Assembly: GCA_035578175.1 (NCBI GenBank)
Contig: JAQMRL010000001.1
Span: forward strand, 61,589,553-61,653,552
Reading direction: 5' to 3'
Source of the DNA: Catonia carolina
Taxonomy: Eukaryota > Arthropoda > Insecta > Hemiptera > Achilidae
DNA length: 64,000 nt
The notes beneath the pieces were generated by a model that ran no database searches, was not told where the DNA came from, and saw nothing but the letters and a program-made list of their open reading frames with translations. Made by a program: the position numbers and the translations under genes. The first letter of the stretch is position 1. Every line of letters starts with the position of its first letter. Below are positions 10,890-22,380 of this stretch, piece after piece.

Positions 10890-11750
10890 TTTTGTTACTT
10901 TTTAAAGTACTGATTAAAATAATTGTGTAATAACCTACCTTCCTACCTAGTTAATACTTATCTAGGTCATAAGCTTACTTACGTAAACGTTCATAAGATT
11001 TTGTAGCTGCCGTAACTTCTCTGCCGCCAGTTTACGACTCTATTCAGTCAGTGTCAGGAAAAAGGGTCACTTCAAGTCTGAGAGAGATGCTCATTTTTGC
11101 TTCATCAACATACTGAAACAGGTTATCAAAGTTATAAGATTACTTTCTAAGAGTTGTGTTAAGTCTTTTTTAAGTTGAGGCATAGTTTTGCCAATATGAC
11201 TATTTATTTTTGGGTTTCATGAAATTTAATGAGATCTTTCTATTCTTAAATACCAGTAACTATTCTCTGTGATTAATTTAAATAATTTAAATTTGAATGT
11301 TTTAATTTTAAATAAACCACTTAGTATTTTGCCACCAGTTTGTAGAAATGAAAAAACTCAACCGAAATTGAGGAAACGAAAATTGTATTCTTTATTGATA
11401 TTATGTTTATTCTTATGAATAAGTTTTAAAATTAAGAAAATTCTAGACAGTAAATAAGTGACTTAAACTCTGATTTCACTTAGATAATACTAAATAATTT
11501 TCATTCTACATTCAAAAAATATGTAACTTAATTTAAATTTTGAAAAGAAACTTTTTATTTAGTAATTTACTTCTATGAAATTGTATTAATTATAATGTCG
11601 ATGATAATTTTTACCCAGCCGTATACTAATATTATTTTCTCTATGTAATGGTATGTTTCCATTTGTTTTAAATATAAATCTTGATCTCTATTACTTAGTA
11701 TTCTGATTATTTAATTATGCATAAATATTTGACTTAGCCTATGTCGTCTT
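10890..11750. other. AT-rich stretch, nothing recognised
   Basis: There is one less AT-rich patch at about 11000-11130 (TGCCGTAACTTCTCTGCCGC). It has no open frame or repeat partner that I can see in this window. Confidence 0.4.
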
Positions 11751-11794
11751 TGTACCTTCTTCTTTAATCTATTTTTACTTTATCTTGCTTATGT

Positions 11795-12439
11795 GAATAT
11801 ATAGGAAGGAAAGTAGCCTATTGTTTTCATGTCGACTTTTCGAAATCGAGTTTTCACCGGATCTACACTTTTTCAGACCCCTTGAACCCAAAAAATATGC
11901 TTTTAGCGATTGGTGTGTGTGTGCGCGCGCGCGTGTGTGAACAGAATATCTCAAGAACGGAACATCGTAAGAACTTGACTTAGGTTAGATACCACTAAAG
12001 GACCCGACAAGAACATTTTCATCAAAATCGGTCAACTGGAAGTAGCAGTTTATTCGTGTCATTTTTCACTTTTTTGCGATTTTCTCAAAAACGGCTCCTA
12101 CGATTTTTTTTAAAAATCACCTCATTTACTAAATTTTTTGCTTTACAAGATAGGGTAGGCGCCATGTCTGCTGTATCTTGGAAAGGCTGTTTTTTCGTAA
12201 AAAAGTTGTTTCTTTAATATTGCGACTTTATTATGCATTTTAGCGCAAAATGTTTATAGTAAATGTTAAAGCGATTTTAAAATCCTACAACTTTTATTTC
12301 AAACAGTTTTTGTTTAACGCTTGGTTTAGCGGTAATTAGCGAGTTTCTCACGAAAACGTGTAAAAAATAGATTTTTTTAAGATTTCAGCCTTAGAATGCA
12401 TTTGACGGACAAAAGTGTAAATCAAATTTATAGGAAATT
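11795..12439. repeat. Older dispersed repeat, left part (split by a retroelement)
   Basis: This segment includes a (TG)n(CG)n(TG)n tract at 11912-11939 followed by AATATCTCAAGAACGGAAC and ATCAAAATCGGTCAACTGG. Words like these recur in insect repetitive DNA. An internal echo shows that it continues beyond the retroelement: CTACAACTTTTATTTCAAAC at about 12285 resembles TACAACTTTTATTCAGAC at 13467. The repeat class is unknown. Confidence 0.5.
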
Positions 12440-12450
12440 AAAAGATTTAC
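12440..12450 (+). repeat. Target-site duplication, left copy
   Basis: AAAAGATTTAC here is repeated exactly at 13459-13469, on the other side of the retroelement. Confidence 0.8.
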
Positions 12451-13458
12451 CGAATGGTTGCCGGGATAAGCAATCCCCTACTTACCGGCCAACGGCTTAG
12501 GGCGGATGAGCTGGTAAGTGGAAGGGCACCCTTTTGTCCTGAGATTGAGAAATCGATCTCAAAGGCGGAGGAACCAAGGACTGGTCAACGGCGTAAGGAT
12601 ACAGAAGGTAAAGGGAACCCACTGTATTAAAGATCCTTATGGATATTCCCAGGATATTCATCCGATTAAATTAAACATGCCATAGCGTTAATGAAGAATA
12701 GCAAAGCTCCGGGCCCTGATGATATGTAAAAGAGTCAGGGTTTGGGTCTGAAAATTAACATCCGTAAAACGAAATGTATGGCCATCAGTAGAAACGGCAC
12801 TCCGGGTACAAGACTATCCATAAATGGAGAGAACATTGAACAGGTCGCTCAATTTAAATACTTGGGATGTATGATCAACCAAGAATGGGACCCAGATCAT
12901 GAAATAAAATGTAGAATCGAACAAGCTCGAGCAACATTCCTCAGACTTGGGAAATTTTTGAGAGACAAGAACTTAAGTCTCAGTCTTAGATATAGGATGG
13001 TAAAATGTTACGTCTGGTCCGTTCTCTTGTACGGAGTAGAGGCATGGACGTTGAAAACAAACAGTATCAGCAAACTTGAGGCCTTTGAGATGTGGACCCT
13101 GCGACGAATGATGAGAGTGTCGTGGGTTGATCATGTGACGAACGAGGACATCCTGAGAAGAGCTGGTTTGGTGGATCGTGAGCTTTTCGAGACTATTAAA
13201 ACAAGAAAGACTGGGTACCTTGGACACATACTGCGTGGGGAGCGTTATCATTTCCAGCGGCTTATTCTTCAGGGTAGAATAGAGGGAGGAGGAAGAGGAA
13301 GAGGTAGAAGAAGGTTATCCTGGCTACGGAACATACGGCAGTGGACAGGGATACGAGACTTCCAGGCATTGCAGGAGGCTGCAATTGATAGAGTAATATG
13401 ATGTGAGCGAGGATGGACGCCTACGCAGGAATCTGCATGGCACTTTAAGAAGAAGAAG
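12451..13458 (+). mobile_element. Internally deleted RTE-like non-LTR retrotransposon with both ends
   Basis: This is a 1008-bp insertion bounded by an 11-bp direct repeat. It starts with GC-richer sequence resembling a 5' untranslated region (GGTTGCCGGGATAAGCAATC, then AAAGGCGGAGGAACCAAGG), enters the RT domain at KNSKAPGPDDM (about 12692-12730), then jumps to the post-catalytic segment GLKINIRKTKCM. It ends in a short AAG repeat. The endonuclease, most of the RT fingers and palm, and the YADD motif are gone, so at least two internal deletions occurred. Because the probable 5' end survives, this is a deletion derivative rather than the usual 5'-truncated copy; it could have been mobilised in trans. 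Confidence 0.85.
12742..13401 (+). pseudogene. RT C-terminal region (thumb and tail) of the RTE-like element
   Basis: The 219-codon open frame is the longest in the window. It begins just after the missing YADD motif: GLKINIRKTKCMAIS (residues 2-16), FKYLGCMINQEWD (38-50), YGVEAWTLKTNSISKLEAF (about 97-115), RTKTGYLGHILRGERYH-like residues (about 155-170) and a basic GRGRRRLSWLRNIRQW end (188-203). This order is typical of the polypeptide C-terminal to the RT palm in RTE/BovB-type ORF2 proteins. An in-frame TAA directly upstream (about 12727-12729) separates it from the APGPDDM block. The absence of stops over 660 bp points to a fairly recent insertion. It has no catalytic activity of its own. 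The Met start is arbitrary. Confidence 0.85.
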
Positions 13459-13860
13459 AAAAGATTTACAACTTTTATTCAGACGGTTTTTCTCTACAGA
13501 GCCTAGTTTAGCGTGAAAGAGTGATTTTTCCGTATTTTTTAGCCAAACTGAGGTCAATTTTCAATTTTGCGTCTTTCACTCATGATTAAAATTAGGTTAT
13601 GTTCATTTAGGTTAGTTTTTTTGGTTGTTCCTAATGTTTTATTACTAATGTTAGGTTATATTTTTCATTATTTTCATTGGCAAGAGAAAGTTGTGTGAGT
13701 GTTCCAAACCAGATTTTTAAATTATTTTATTCAATTCGTATGTACATAATTAAGTTATAACCTATATCAATATTCCAATCTAACGTCAATTTGTTGATAC
13801 TGTTGATCACCCTATAATATTCTTTAAATATTAAAGTCATCAATATCTTAAAAAACTACA
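13459..13860. repeat. Target-site duplication (13459-13469) and right part of the older dispersed repeat
   Basis: After the duplicated AAAAGATTTAC the interrupted repeat resumes (TACAACTTTTATTCAGACGG). It is followed by a patch with repeated TTAGGTTA motifs (about 13595-13655). No coding sequence is seen. Confidence 0.5.
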
Positions 13861-13865
13861 ATTGT

Positions 13866-15040
13866 GTTTGGTTCGGACTCTGATCTCCGACAAGCTAGGT
13901 TTTTATTGTTAGTATCTGGCCGCGAGTCAGCTGTTTAACAGCCGATTTTCAGAGTCGTTGGTTTCTGTTTCAAATTTTAGTAAGTGTAGTTACTTTTATA
14001 CGGATTTGAATAATACAGTTGAACAAGACAGTGGTTCTGGGTTTACTTCGATGGTTGGGGTTCAATTTACCATAATCTCTCAGGAATGGTCGACCTGGGT
14101 CTGTACAAGACTACACTTCATCTACACGTCATACACATCATCCTCATATCATTGGATCATGGGGTTGCATATTGTTCTGAATTGAACAGATTGCAATATG
14201 CACACGTTAGGGATTAAAAAACGTATCTGGGTTACTTTTGACTTATTCAAATAAAAAACAAAATAATGTAGATGAAAATTTGTTTAATAAAACTTTCTAA
14301 TTAAATTTATAATAACTGATACTGAACATTTTCTTTTATAAATATTATTATATTTATGAGGGGTTTTAGTTTAAAGTTTATTTAAAAGCAGTGCTCTCTT
14401 TATTAATTTTGAATTTCTAATAAAATTAAAAAATACACTTTTATGCTAATAAATCGTATAATATTTACAGAATGTTTTATAATGCTTAAATAAAATTAAT
14501 TGATTGATTTGAAAATTTCTATTCATTAAATATTTGTATTATAGAAATTTTAAGAATTGATTGAAAAAATACTAATCTCTGTTTTCAAAAAAAGTCTGTA
14601 CTGATTTTTTATTTACTTTATAACAAATTGCAATCAGTTGGTTTTATATTGCTGCAAGATATTGTTCGAGATTCAACTTTTTGTAGATTAATTTTTATTT
14701 TTCTAAACCCCAATGAGTATGCGTCACAATCTCTTCAATTTAGAACAATCAGCAACCCTATGACCCAATGTCATGATGATATTTATGACGTGTGAGTGAG
14801 TAGTAGTCTTGTACAGACTCAGACCAACCATTCCTGAGAAAGTATGGTTAATTGAACCCTAACCATCAAAGTACTCAGTAAACCACTGTCTGCTATTTAA
14901 ATACGTGTAAAAGTAACTCCCTTTACTAGTATTTGAATCACGAAACCTTCGTCTTCGTGCAACAGCTGTGAAAATGTTGACTCGCGGTGACGACTTTACC
15001 ACAAGACTAAACCGCTGGGATTGGTAAAGAGAGAATGATG
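13866..15040. mobile_element. Inverted-repeat (fold-back-like) element
   Basis: The left arm (about 13880-14195) and right arm (about 14720-15030) are reverse complements at roughly 75-80% by eye. Matching blocks include CTCAGGAATGGT (14079) against ACCATTCCTGAG (14826), GTCTGTACAAGACTAC (14099) against its complement at about 14805, and GATGGTTGGGGTTCAATT against its complement near 14860. About 530 bp of AT-rich DNA form the spacer. The outermost parts also pair (CCGCGAGTCA with TGACTCGCGG). I see no transposase. It could be a MITE-like or fold-back transposon, or an inverted pair of insertions of one element; short open frames in the left arm (13958-14185) are not credible genes. Confidence 0.7.
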
Positions 15041-15049
15041 TATGTTAGT

Positions 15050-17150
15050 AAAAGGTTATTAAAAATTTGTTCCTACAATTACATTTTGTGAATTTAGAAC
15101 ATTTGAGAGTGCAGTAGGAGTTTTATAAATGAAAATATAGTCGAGAGTGACGAAGATGTGAGAAATTATAAGGAAAGTAACTGATATAAATGTTCAAGAA
15201 ACAATACAAAGAGACTGACTTAAATTATCTATCGGAAAACTTATAAAAGCTACCTTGTATTAAAGAGGGTTCTTAATGATAGTCTTTTCTCGACACTGAT
15301 TTCCTTAGAGAATTCAACAAAAATGAAGAAAAAAGCACTTCAGTTAACTTCGTGGTTTTTTGGTTACTAATTTGGACTCCAAAAGTACAATTACACAAGC
15401 TGTACAAAGTTTTAGAATCGTGTTTTTTATCAAAGTAACAAACTATACTATTATAGGAAAAATCTTGTTATCAATTCTATTCATAATTCTGTTAGTCATA
15501 TTAAATTCACAACTTTGATTTTGAATTCAATACACCCATTTTAAGAGAACTGATGGTAATATATTTTTAACTTAAGGTAATTGTAATCCTAAATGTAAGT
15601 TTCGATACAGTTAAATATTTTCAAAAAATCTACGTACAAGTTAATAATTCTAAGAAAACACTATATTTTAATTTATAATACGTTTGTTTAAAAAAAATAC
15701 ATAGCCATAATGCGTTTTAAAGAACTCATTCAAGTAGTTTCTATAAATAACTTGAGAAATAATAGTTGTAAATGATAAATTAAAAAAATATATGTCACGT
15801 TCTTATGAACTTGGTAATTGAATAACTTAAAAACTTAAAAAAAAAACATTTTGAAAACTTGAATTAATTTACTTACGTAATACAGTAAATTTTATAGACA
15901 TAGTTATTCAAAATTACGTCACTCATGTAAATTTGCTAGAATTTATCGTAACTGTTTTGTAACATGTAAATGAGCTTTTTCTTCATATTTGGCCGCTAAA
16001 TATTTTATGATGTGCTATATGATAAATATAATTTAAAAAATTCATTATTATAAATGTAATGAATATTTTAAAGAGGTTAAGTTAATGTTAACTGCTCCAA
16101 AATATGTTTAAAAAACAAATTACCTGAAGAGAGGAAAAATGAATGCAATCTACTTTATGAATGAATGACAATATTCATAAAATGGCGATAAGCTCTAAGT
16201 ACTTTTGAAGAATTGTTGAAATAAGTAGTCTGGTAACCTAATTCTTACAAATAGAGACATAAAAAGGAATAAAAGAAGGAGGGTCACCTCCTTTCACTTA
16301 TTCAAAATAAGAAAGAGTGCTGATACAGTTACTTTAAGAGTAGAGTACAAAACAGTAGTCCTCAGCATCTGAACGGTATTTTTTTTCCCGTGTTCAAATG
16401 AAAACGTTGTCTAATGTTTGTTTACACGTGTAGTCCTTGCCACTCAACATGACGTAAACAAGACTTTATTTGCTTGTTTTTTTTCTTGCCGCTGACATAC
16501 TTTATGAGAAAGGTTCATAGAGGATCTGCAACACCTTTACCTCTATTTACGAGTATAATGAAAATCAATAAATGAATAGGCTGTTGCTCTAAAAATACCG
16601 TTGTGGCTTCTTCATTTTCTCTGACCAGATTTTATCGACTTTATCTCATTCGTTACATTGTCTCTCGGGAATAAAAATACATATAAAATCGTTAGCTTTA
16701 TATATAAATAGTAACTAAACATCACACCTAAAAATAGATTGTATTAAAATTTATGAAACCATTAAATGGGATTAAAAACTACACTTTTAACATATAAATC
16801 TCCAACAACATGGCTGATCAGGCAAATCTACTGGTGCACGTACTACCATAAAGACACTTTCCATTATCAAGAAGACCACGTCGTTCTAAGATCTGTTAAA
16901 ATAAAATTAACATTTTATAACGAAAATCTATGACAAGATCTTAGAATCAGTCAATTGATTTTTTTTCTTTTGGTGTGATGTCTGTTACATGCAATTTCGA
17001 AATGCCGAAATCAAATTGGAGACGTTTAAAAGCCTAATAATTATACACAAGGAAATTCCTCAAGGAAGGAAATTCTTCAAGGAAGTTTCTGGTCGGTAAT
17101 GTGTGGAAAGAGACCGTTTTAAAAGTTTATCACACCTTTGTTCCATCAGT
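15050..17150. other. AT-rich stretch without a recognised gene
   Basis: There is a short perfect hairpin, AAGGAGG-GTCA-CCTCCTT, at about 16277-16294. A less AT-rich patch at 16395-16660 contains GTTTACACGTGTAGTCC and GACGTAAACAAG but no open frame. Nothing else is supported. Confidence 0.45.
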
Positions 17151-17159
17151 TTTTATGTA

Positions 17160-17560
17160 TTTTTCAGAGTTTTAGACCCTGACTGCTTAGCACATATCAA
17201 GAATAGAAGCTGTTGAGATGAGATTGGTTTGACTTAGCAGGGTATCCTTTACTTGATCATAAAAGAAATATAGATATTAGGCAAGAAATAGATGTGAAAT
17301 AGATAGATATGAATAGATTGATAGATAGATGTGTGGGTGGTATCAACCATTCGAAAATTCAGGTATGCGTGGTATAGTCATTTGTTGTGTATGCAGATGA
17401 TTGAACTCCCAGACAGGGGTTTACTTTCAAGCCAACTTTCAACGTGGTACGATCTAAGAAGAGATGGGCATCCCAAGTTCTTCATAAAGTAGCAGACTAC
17501 TAAGTTAGAAGTTAGAACAGGCTAGTAGGCTTAATCCCCTTTTTTATGATGATGATAAAA
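17160..17560 (+). pseudogene. RTE-like retrotransposon 3' end fragment
   Basis: Scattered frames give AGYPLLDHKRNIDIRQEI (about 17235-17290), the family signature GYxLLDHKRNxDIRxEL. After several frameshifts come KKRWASQVLHKVADY and a 3' end with the repeated tail ATGATGATGATAA at about 17545-17560. It is the sense-strand counterpart of the fragment at 6765-7000 and belongs to a similar element family. The protein is badly decayed. Confidence 0.7.
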
Positions 17561-17769
17561 AAGACTTACACTTACTGCCAGCAATGTCTAAAAGTTCATC
17601 ATTAAAAATAGAAAATCTTATTTACTTTTACTACAAGTAGGCCTGTTCTAACTAATTGATCTGAACATTTAAAATTATAAAGAGGTTAAGTCAATTAACT
17701 CTAGCCAAGATAATTTATCCATTTAATTTGTACTTCAATCGTCATAAAATTTGGTTATTGTACTTTAAA

Positions 17770-17810
17770 AATGAATGAATGAATGTTTCAATAAATAAAT
17801 AAATAAATAG
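17770..17810. repeat. (ATGA)n and (AAAT)n simple repeats
   Basis: ATGAATGAATGAATG and then ATAAATAAATAAATAAATAG are plainly visible. Confidence 0.9.
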
Positions 17811-17910
17811 AGAGAAAAAATAAACTTTAGTGTCGTTATGAAATACGCTTATATAATTTGTTTAGCAATAAGTGCTGAACTATAAATTAATAAAACTAAA
17901 ATATAAATAG

Positions 17911-18682
17911 TTCGCTATCTTGGACTTCATTTCGATCAAAGCATGACCTGGAAACACCACATTAAGACAAAACGGCTTCAACTAAACTTACGTTTGAAAC
18001 AACTATACAGTTTTGTTCACTCTAAATCACCCATATATCTCAAACAGAAATTATTACTCTACAATAATTCTCTCTTAAAACATATCTGGATGTACGGTAT
18101 TCAAATTTTTGGTTATGCAAAGCTGAGTAATTTAAAAACTATTCAAGTATTCTAGTCTAATTTTCTCCGTATAATTACCGGTTCACCATACTATTTCCAA
18201 ATTACACACTACACACGGATTAAAAAACACCATCCATTTGCGACATCGCCAAAAATAGTTATATTAAATTCTACTCAAAACTACCAATCCATAATAATCC
18301 GCTTGTCAGTGATACGGCAAATCCGCCAGGCTTCATTAGAAGATTAAAAAGAAGATGGAGCAGAGATCTTCTTTAATTCTTTCTGCATGGTTATGTCAAA
18401 AAAGATAAAATATGTGAAATATTAGATGTAATTTATGTTTTGTTTTAAATATGTTTTATTACTATTGGTAGTAACTTTTCTGTGACAATATGAATTTTTT
18501 TTGTTTTTTTTCATACTTTTGTATATTTTACTTTCATTGTTATTCAAAATTTAACATTGCTGAATGTTGAATTTTATATCATGTTTGTTCTTGTTATTTG
18601 TAATTTAATATCAATGTTTTCTCATCCTTTGGTTGTTCTATATAGTACAGGTAAAGATTTAAAATAAAGGATAAAAAAAAAG
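17911..18682 (+). pseudogene. Jockey-clade non-LTR retrotransposon, C-terminal RT and 3' UTR
   Basis: From VRYLGLHFDQSMTWKHHIKT the frame continues through PIYLKQKLLLYNNSLLKHIW and MYGIQIFGYAKLSNLKTIQV, the standard Jockey order (YLGLxLDxxLTWxxHI ... LKxKLLLYKxxLKPIWxYGIxLWG ... NxxxIQxxQ). A stop at 18152 is followed by decayed text ending RRLKRRWSRDLL near 18345-18372. The 3' part ends in an A-rich tail (ATAAAGGATAAAAAAAAAG) at about 18667-18682. The insertion is 5' truncated; the YADD catalytic region is not present. Confidence 0.85.
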
Positions 18683-18689
18683 TTGGTTG

Positions 18690-19190
18690 CTAGAATCTCA
18701 ACTGACAGTTAACCAGGGATGTCACTATTATTATGACTATTATATTACGATTATGATTATTGTATTATTTCCATAAAATACTAGCAAAATGTTTTTTAGT
18801 TTTTGGGACTTAACACATGAATACAACAAAACTGTTTGAAAAATATATTAAATTATATTTTAATTCTTTCTTACATTTATAATTGTTATCTTGCAAAATG
18901 GTCACCTCAAAAAGAAATAATTCAGGTACTGAATTTCGAAGATTTAAAACTTATTATTACCTTCTAATATAACCTAAATCATACCAAAAAAAAAGTTGAA
19001 AACACAGTGGTTGAAAACTACAAGAAATATAAAAATAACTTAATTCTAAAACCGATTTTTCATTAGTCTGTTAAAAATTTGCATTTGATTTATTTTGAAG
19101 TTTACTATTCCAAAATTTATTGATATGTAATTCTTTTGTGGCACAGTTAAATTGAAAGTGAAAATAAATTTTAACAAAATCGTTATGTTG
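18690..19190. other. AT-rich stretch, nothing recognised
   Basis: There is only a short TTATGAC/TTATGATTA-type imperfect simple repeat at about 18728-18770. Confidence 0.4.
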
Positions 19191-19249
19191 ACTTTACTTT
19201 TACCTAAAAATATTTAGCCCGGAGTCTTGCTTATCAGTCTTTATTTCTT

Positions 19250-19485
19250 CCACGAGTAACAAAGTTCGATATCTTGGATTGTAGTTTGATAGGCGTCTGA
19301 CTTGGGACCACCATTTGCGGATTTTGTTCTGTGTAAGTTCACTTTACAGACATTTCATGAAAGCGTTATAAATCACTCCAAACCCGTGGCTTGAATATTG
19401 CTGAAATAGGCTATCCAACATTCAGAGTACAGGAGACGGAGCAGAGATCTATTGGTCTAACCACCATTCTCAATGAAACAACCTT
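19250..19485 (+). pseudogene. Second Jockey-clade RT fragment
   Basis: NKVRYLGL, then FDRRLTWDHHLRI (about 19259-19325), and further on RRRSRDLLV (about 19435-19460) match the Jockey C-terminal pattern also seen at 17.9 kb. Internal sequence between them is shortened and out of frame. It is an independent, older insertion. Confidence 0.65.
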
Positions 19486-19690
19486 AGATGTATGTACATT
19501 ATTTAATTTAAATCAGAAAATTCAACACTGATTACTTTTTCTTCTTTATTCTTCTTCAATAATAACCCATATTTTATTTTTTTCTATTTGGTGGTTTTGT
19601 CACTCGTAGTAGACTGAAAAGTTTGAAACTAAAGTAAAATGATTATCTGCAGAGTCTTCATTGAAGATAAACCAGGAATGTTAATAACAT

Positions 19691-20818
19691 TACTGTATTA
19701 TTTTTGGTTGGCTTCTTGAATAAAAACCTCATAACTCGAACCAACAAGATAATAAGATACCAATTTGAGTTAAAGAAAAATTTTAATACAGAACAACAAA
19801 ACTAGAAATACAGTTAATGTGTGGGTAATAAATAATAAAGTAAGCCTACCTTTAGAATTTTTTTTAATGTTCATTTTTTTGTATTTTATGCGATTACATG
19901 TGATTCCCGAAATGTACATAAGGCTGCAGTATTTACTTACTTTATAGAAGACAAGAAGAAAATTAAGTTTAATTCAAGCTTTACATTCCATTCTCATTAA
20001 ACACATCCTAGAAAAAACATACGCGGGAAGATTTTTCCTGCGTACTTCTTGCAGCCAATGTAATACACCTTGGTCTATTCTAGGCAGTTTAGGTTTAAAT
20101 CGCTTCTTAATTTTTGTGTCATAATTCTGTTCTACTACTTCTTTAATTTTATTTAAAAAAAAATATAGATAATTTGTTAGGAGGTATGCCATGTACCGAA
20201 TAACTACAGTATAGTTCTACCTTTTAAAACCTTTCTCTACTTCCTTTATGATTTTATATTTTTCTCTAATCGTTAAGCTTCTCCAACTACGTTTAGACAT
20301 GATACGCAGTCAAAATGAAACAAAAAACTAAAATTGTCAAAGTAAACACAAGAAGTTAAGAAACAAAAGACGAATTAAATCGCAAACAATCACAACTGTA
20401 AACAGTCATATAGACATCGATGATGTCACGCACGTACTGAACTCAAAAATTCAGAACATTTTCGTAGCTGTACTACTTTAACGACGAAAGTCAGAAGGCT
20501 TGATGAATCATAATTCTCAGTTATCACCAAATACATTCATTTAAATGGTTCTACAGTCTTTGTTAAATAAATAATTACAGTACCGTCTATTCTCAAAACT
20601 GTGTATTGTTTCATGCGTTAAAAACAAAACAAAAAATGAATAAGGGTTTAAAAAAATCTCGAACAAAACCATTTGAATTACTAATATTCGATTTATAGAC
20701 GCTAATTTTAATTATTTTAAAGTAACGAGAAAATTATAGGGAAACAAATTTTAAATATGGAAAATTCCAGTTATAGACGTTTGAGTTATGGAAGTTTGAT
20801 TGTATTTAATTACTGTAG
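19691..20818 (-). mobile_element. Tigger/pogo-like DNA transposon relic
   Basis: The terminal regions are inverted relatives. At the left, CTCATAACTCGAACC (about 19731) and AATTTGAGTTAAAG (19762) face, at the right, CTTCCATAACTCAAACG read on the minus strand (about 20775-20800). The repeated word TAACTCGAA is typical of insect Tigger-type ends. A minus-strand transposase N-terminus lies between them (19974-20300). The catalytic DDE domain is absent, so about two thirds of the coding region is deleted. Exact ends are uncertain by a few bases; both are close to CAGTA/TACTG words. Confidence 0.65.
19974..20300 (-). pseudogene. Tigger/CENP-B-type transposase, N-terminal domains
   Basis: Starting at the ATG at 20298-20300, the minus strand reads MSKRSWRSLTIREKYKIIKE-VEKGFKR. 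This is the first helix-turn-helix of Tigger/jerky-like proteins (SKRKR.SLTLxEKxxIIxEVE). After a frameshift come HGIPPNKLSIFFFK (the second helix) and NKIKEVVEQNYDTKIKKRFK. The CENPB-type domain signature PRIDQGVLHWLQEVRRKNLP (about 20027-20086) follows. In the family these two domains bind transposon ends. The text then collapses (stop at 19974). At least two frameshifts (near 20165 and 20210) make it a pseudogene. Confidence 0.8.
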
Positions 20819-20819
20819 T

Positions 20820-21570
20820 ACGTATTTACATCTCAGAGAACGTATCACCTAATATCACTCACTGCTTCATTTTATATTTCATTTTCAAAAATGGTACATA
20901 CGGAAATTTTAAAATTATTAAACTAATTAAAATCCAACAAGTTTTGAAACGTTTCTTTCTAATTTATTTCTGAAAAACGTAAAATAAAGGTGTAATGTTG
21001 TTGTAAACTCTAATAATACAATTTTTTTGAACCAAGGTATGTGAATACAACAAATTGTAAAACTACACCTGAAATAATGAATTACAGAACTATACAATAG
21101 TAATATCGAATGCAATCACAGATGCTAATATATTTGTTAAACACAGCTCAACCGCTTTGAACATCACTATTGGATTTTGAAATTGAATACTAATACTACT
21201 GAATACGCCAAGTAATAGGGTAATATCTGAGTTAACCGAGAACACTGAGTGAACAAATTTAATATCTACCGATATATTCACAAGTGTACTCAGAATCCAT
21301 AATGAAATATAAAGTAAATATACAAATTATTAATAAGAAATCCAACTTACAAGAAATAAATAAAAATAGTTGACGTTAAGAATTCATTTATTTTTCTAAG
21401 CGATTTGTCCAAATTAAAGTTTGAAAAATAAAGGATTCCAGAAACTGTGAAGTTTCTCCTAATATAAAACAAAAATGGGAATGAAAATTACACGGATATT
21501 GAGAATGAGAATAAGACAAAAATATCAACCCAAGTAGAAATTAACAACCGGAGGTATACTGCTGTTACAG
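20820..21570. other. AT-rich stretch, nothing recognised
   Basis: Two short overlapping minus-strand frames (20927-21115, 21090-21281) resemble no known protein and look fortuitous. Confidence 0.4.
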
Positions 21571-21992
21571 TACGTAGCCTTACTCAGCTGATGCATTGGA
21601 ATTGATTGTGAATAAGGTAGTATACCTTGGACAATTAGAATTGGCACAAACAGCTTTGGTGTTTATGTATTCCACTCTTCGCCCCTCGCAATGCAATGAT
21701 GGTACAGTCACAAATGTATACAATCGCTACCCTATGTGCAACTCACGCATAGTCACTACGCTTTGTTTTTACTGTTGTCAATAATAATTTGTCAGACAGA
21801 ATCGTGACTAATTTGTTCTCATATATGATTTCCTGTACATTATATACATATATATATTTTCGTATCTATTAAACACAATAATAGCTTAGGTCAAAAATAT
21901 TTTGTCAAGTAACGTTTTGTGAAGTTTATTCCTCGTTAATTTAGGATTTGTTAGTTAACGGGAAATTTATGAGTAAAACTAATATCTTCTAT

Positions 21993-22209
21993 CTTTCGTC
22001 TTCTTCTTCTTACTATCAAGGATTAGGCATAAGCCTGTTCCGAACTCACAAACCATCCTGCACGTCTACAGAAACATGAAACATTCCAACCCGTACATCT
22101 TGACTACTGCCATCTTCTTCGAGGTCTTCCCACCTCCCTTCTTCTAATTGAAACATATTCCGTCACTTTTAGAGGTATTCTCTCCTCTGGCATCCGTTCC
22201 AAATGTCCA
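21993..22209 (-). pseudogene. RTE-like 3' end inserted in the hairpin arm, with 12-bp target duplication
   Basis: On the minus strand the segment encodes IFGHLERMPEERIPLKVTEY, then RRREVGRPRRRW and a decayed tail with stops, and ends in a CTTCTTCTTCTT tract (AAG tail) at about 22000. AATATCTTCTAT is present on both sides (21981-21992 and 22210-22221). The uninterrupted right arm of the hairpin carries one copy of the corresponding sequence (TTATATCTTCTAC), which shows the pre-insertion state. The insertion is therefore younger than the hairpin. Confidence 0.85.
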
Positions 22210-22250
22210 AATATCTTCTATATAAACTGAATAAAACTATAAATTTTTAA

Positions 22251-22380
22251 CACCTAACGAGTGCAGTGAGAAAAAACAATTAGGCGACGGCATTCACTTA
22301 ATTTAAGTAGAAAAGTATAATCAGAAAAATTATGATAATCTTGATAGATATGATTTTACAAAGTGTTAGGCTTATAATAT
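22251..22380 (+). repeat. Loop repeat, copy 1
   Basis: CACCTAACGAG, then ACAATTAGGCGACGGCATTC and GTGTTAGGCTTATAAT recur in order at 22809-22950, about 560 bp downstream and in the same orientation. Confidence 0.85.

Noticed and set aside
13958..14185. 75-codon frame in the left arm of the inverted repeat
   Set aside because: The complementary arm does not preserve the frame, so coding conservation is not supported.
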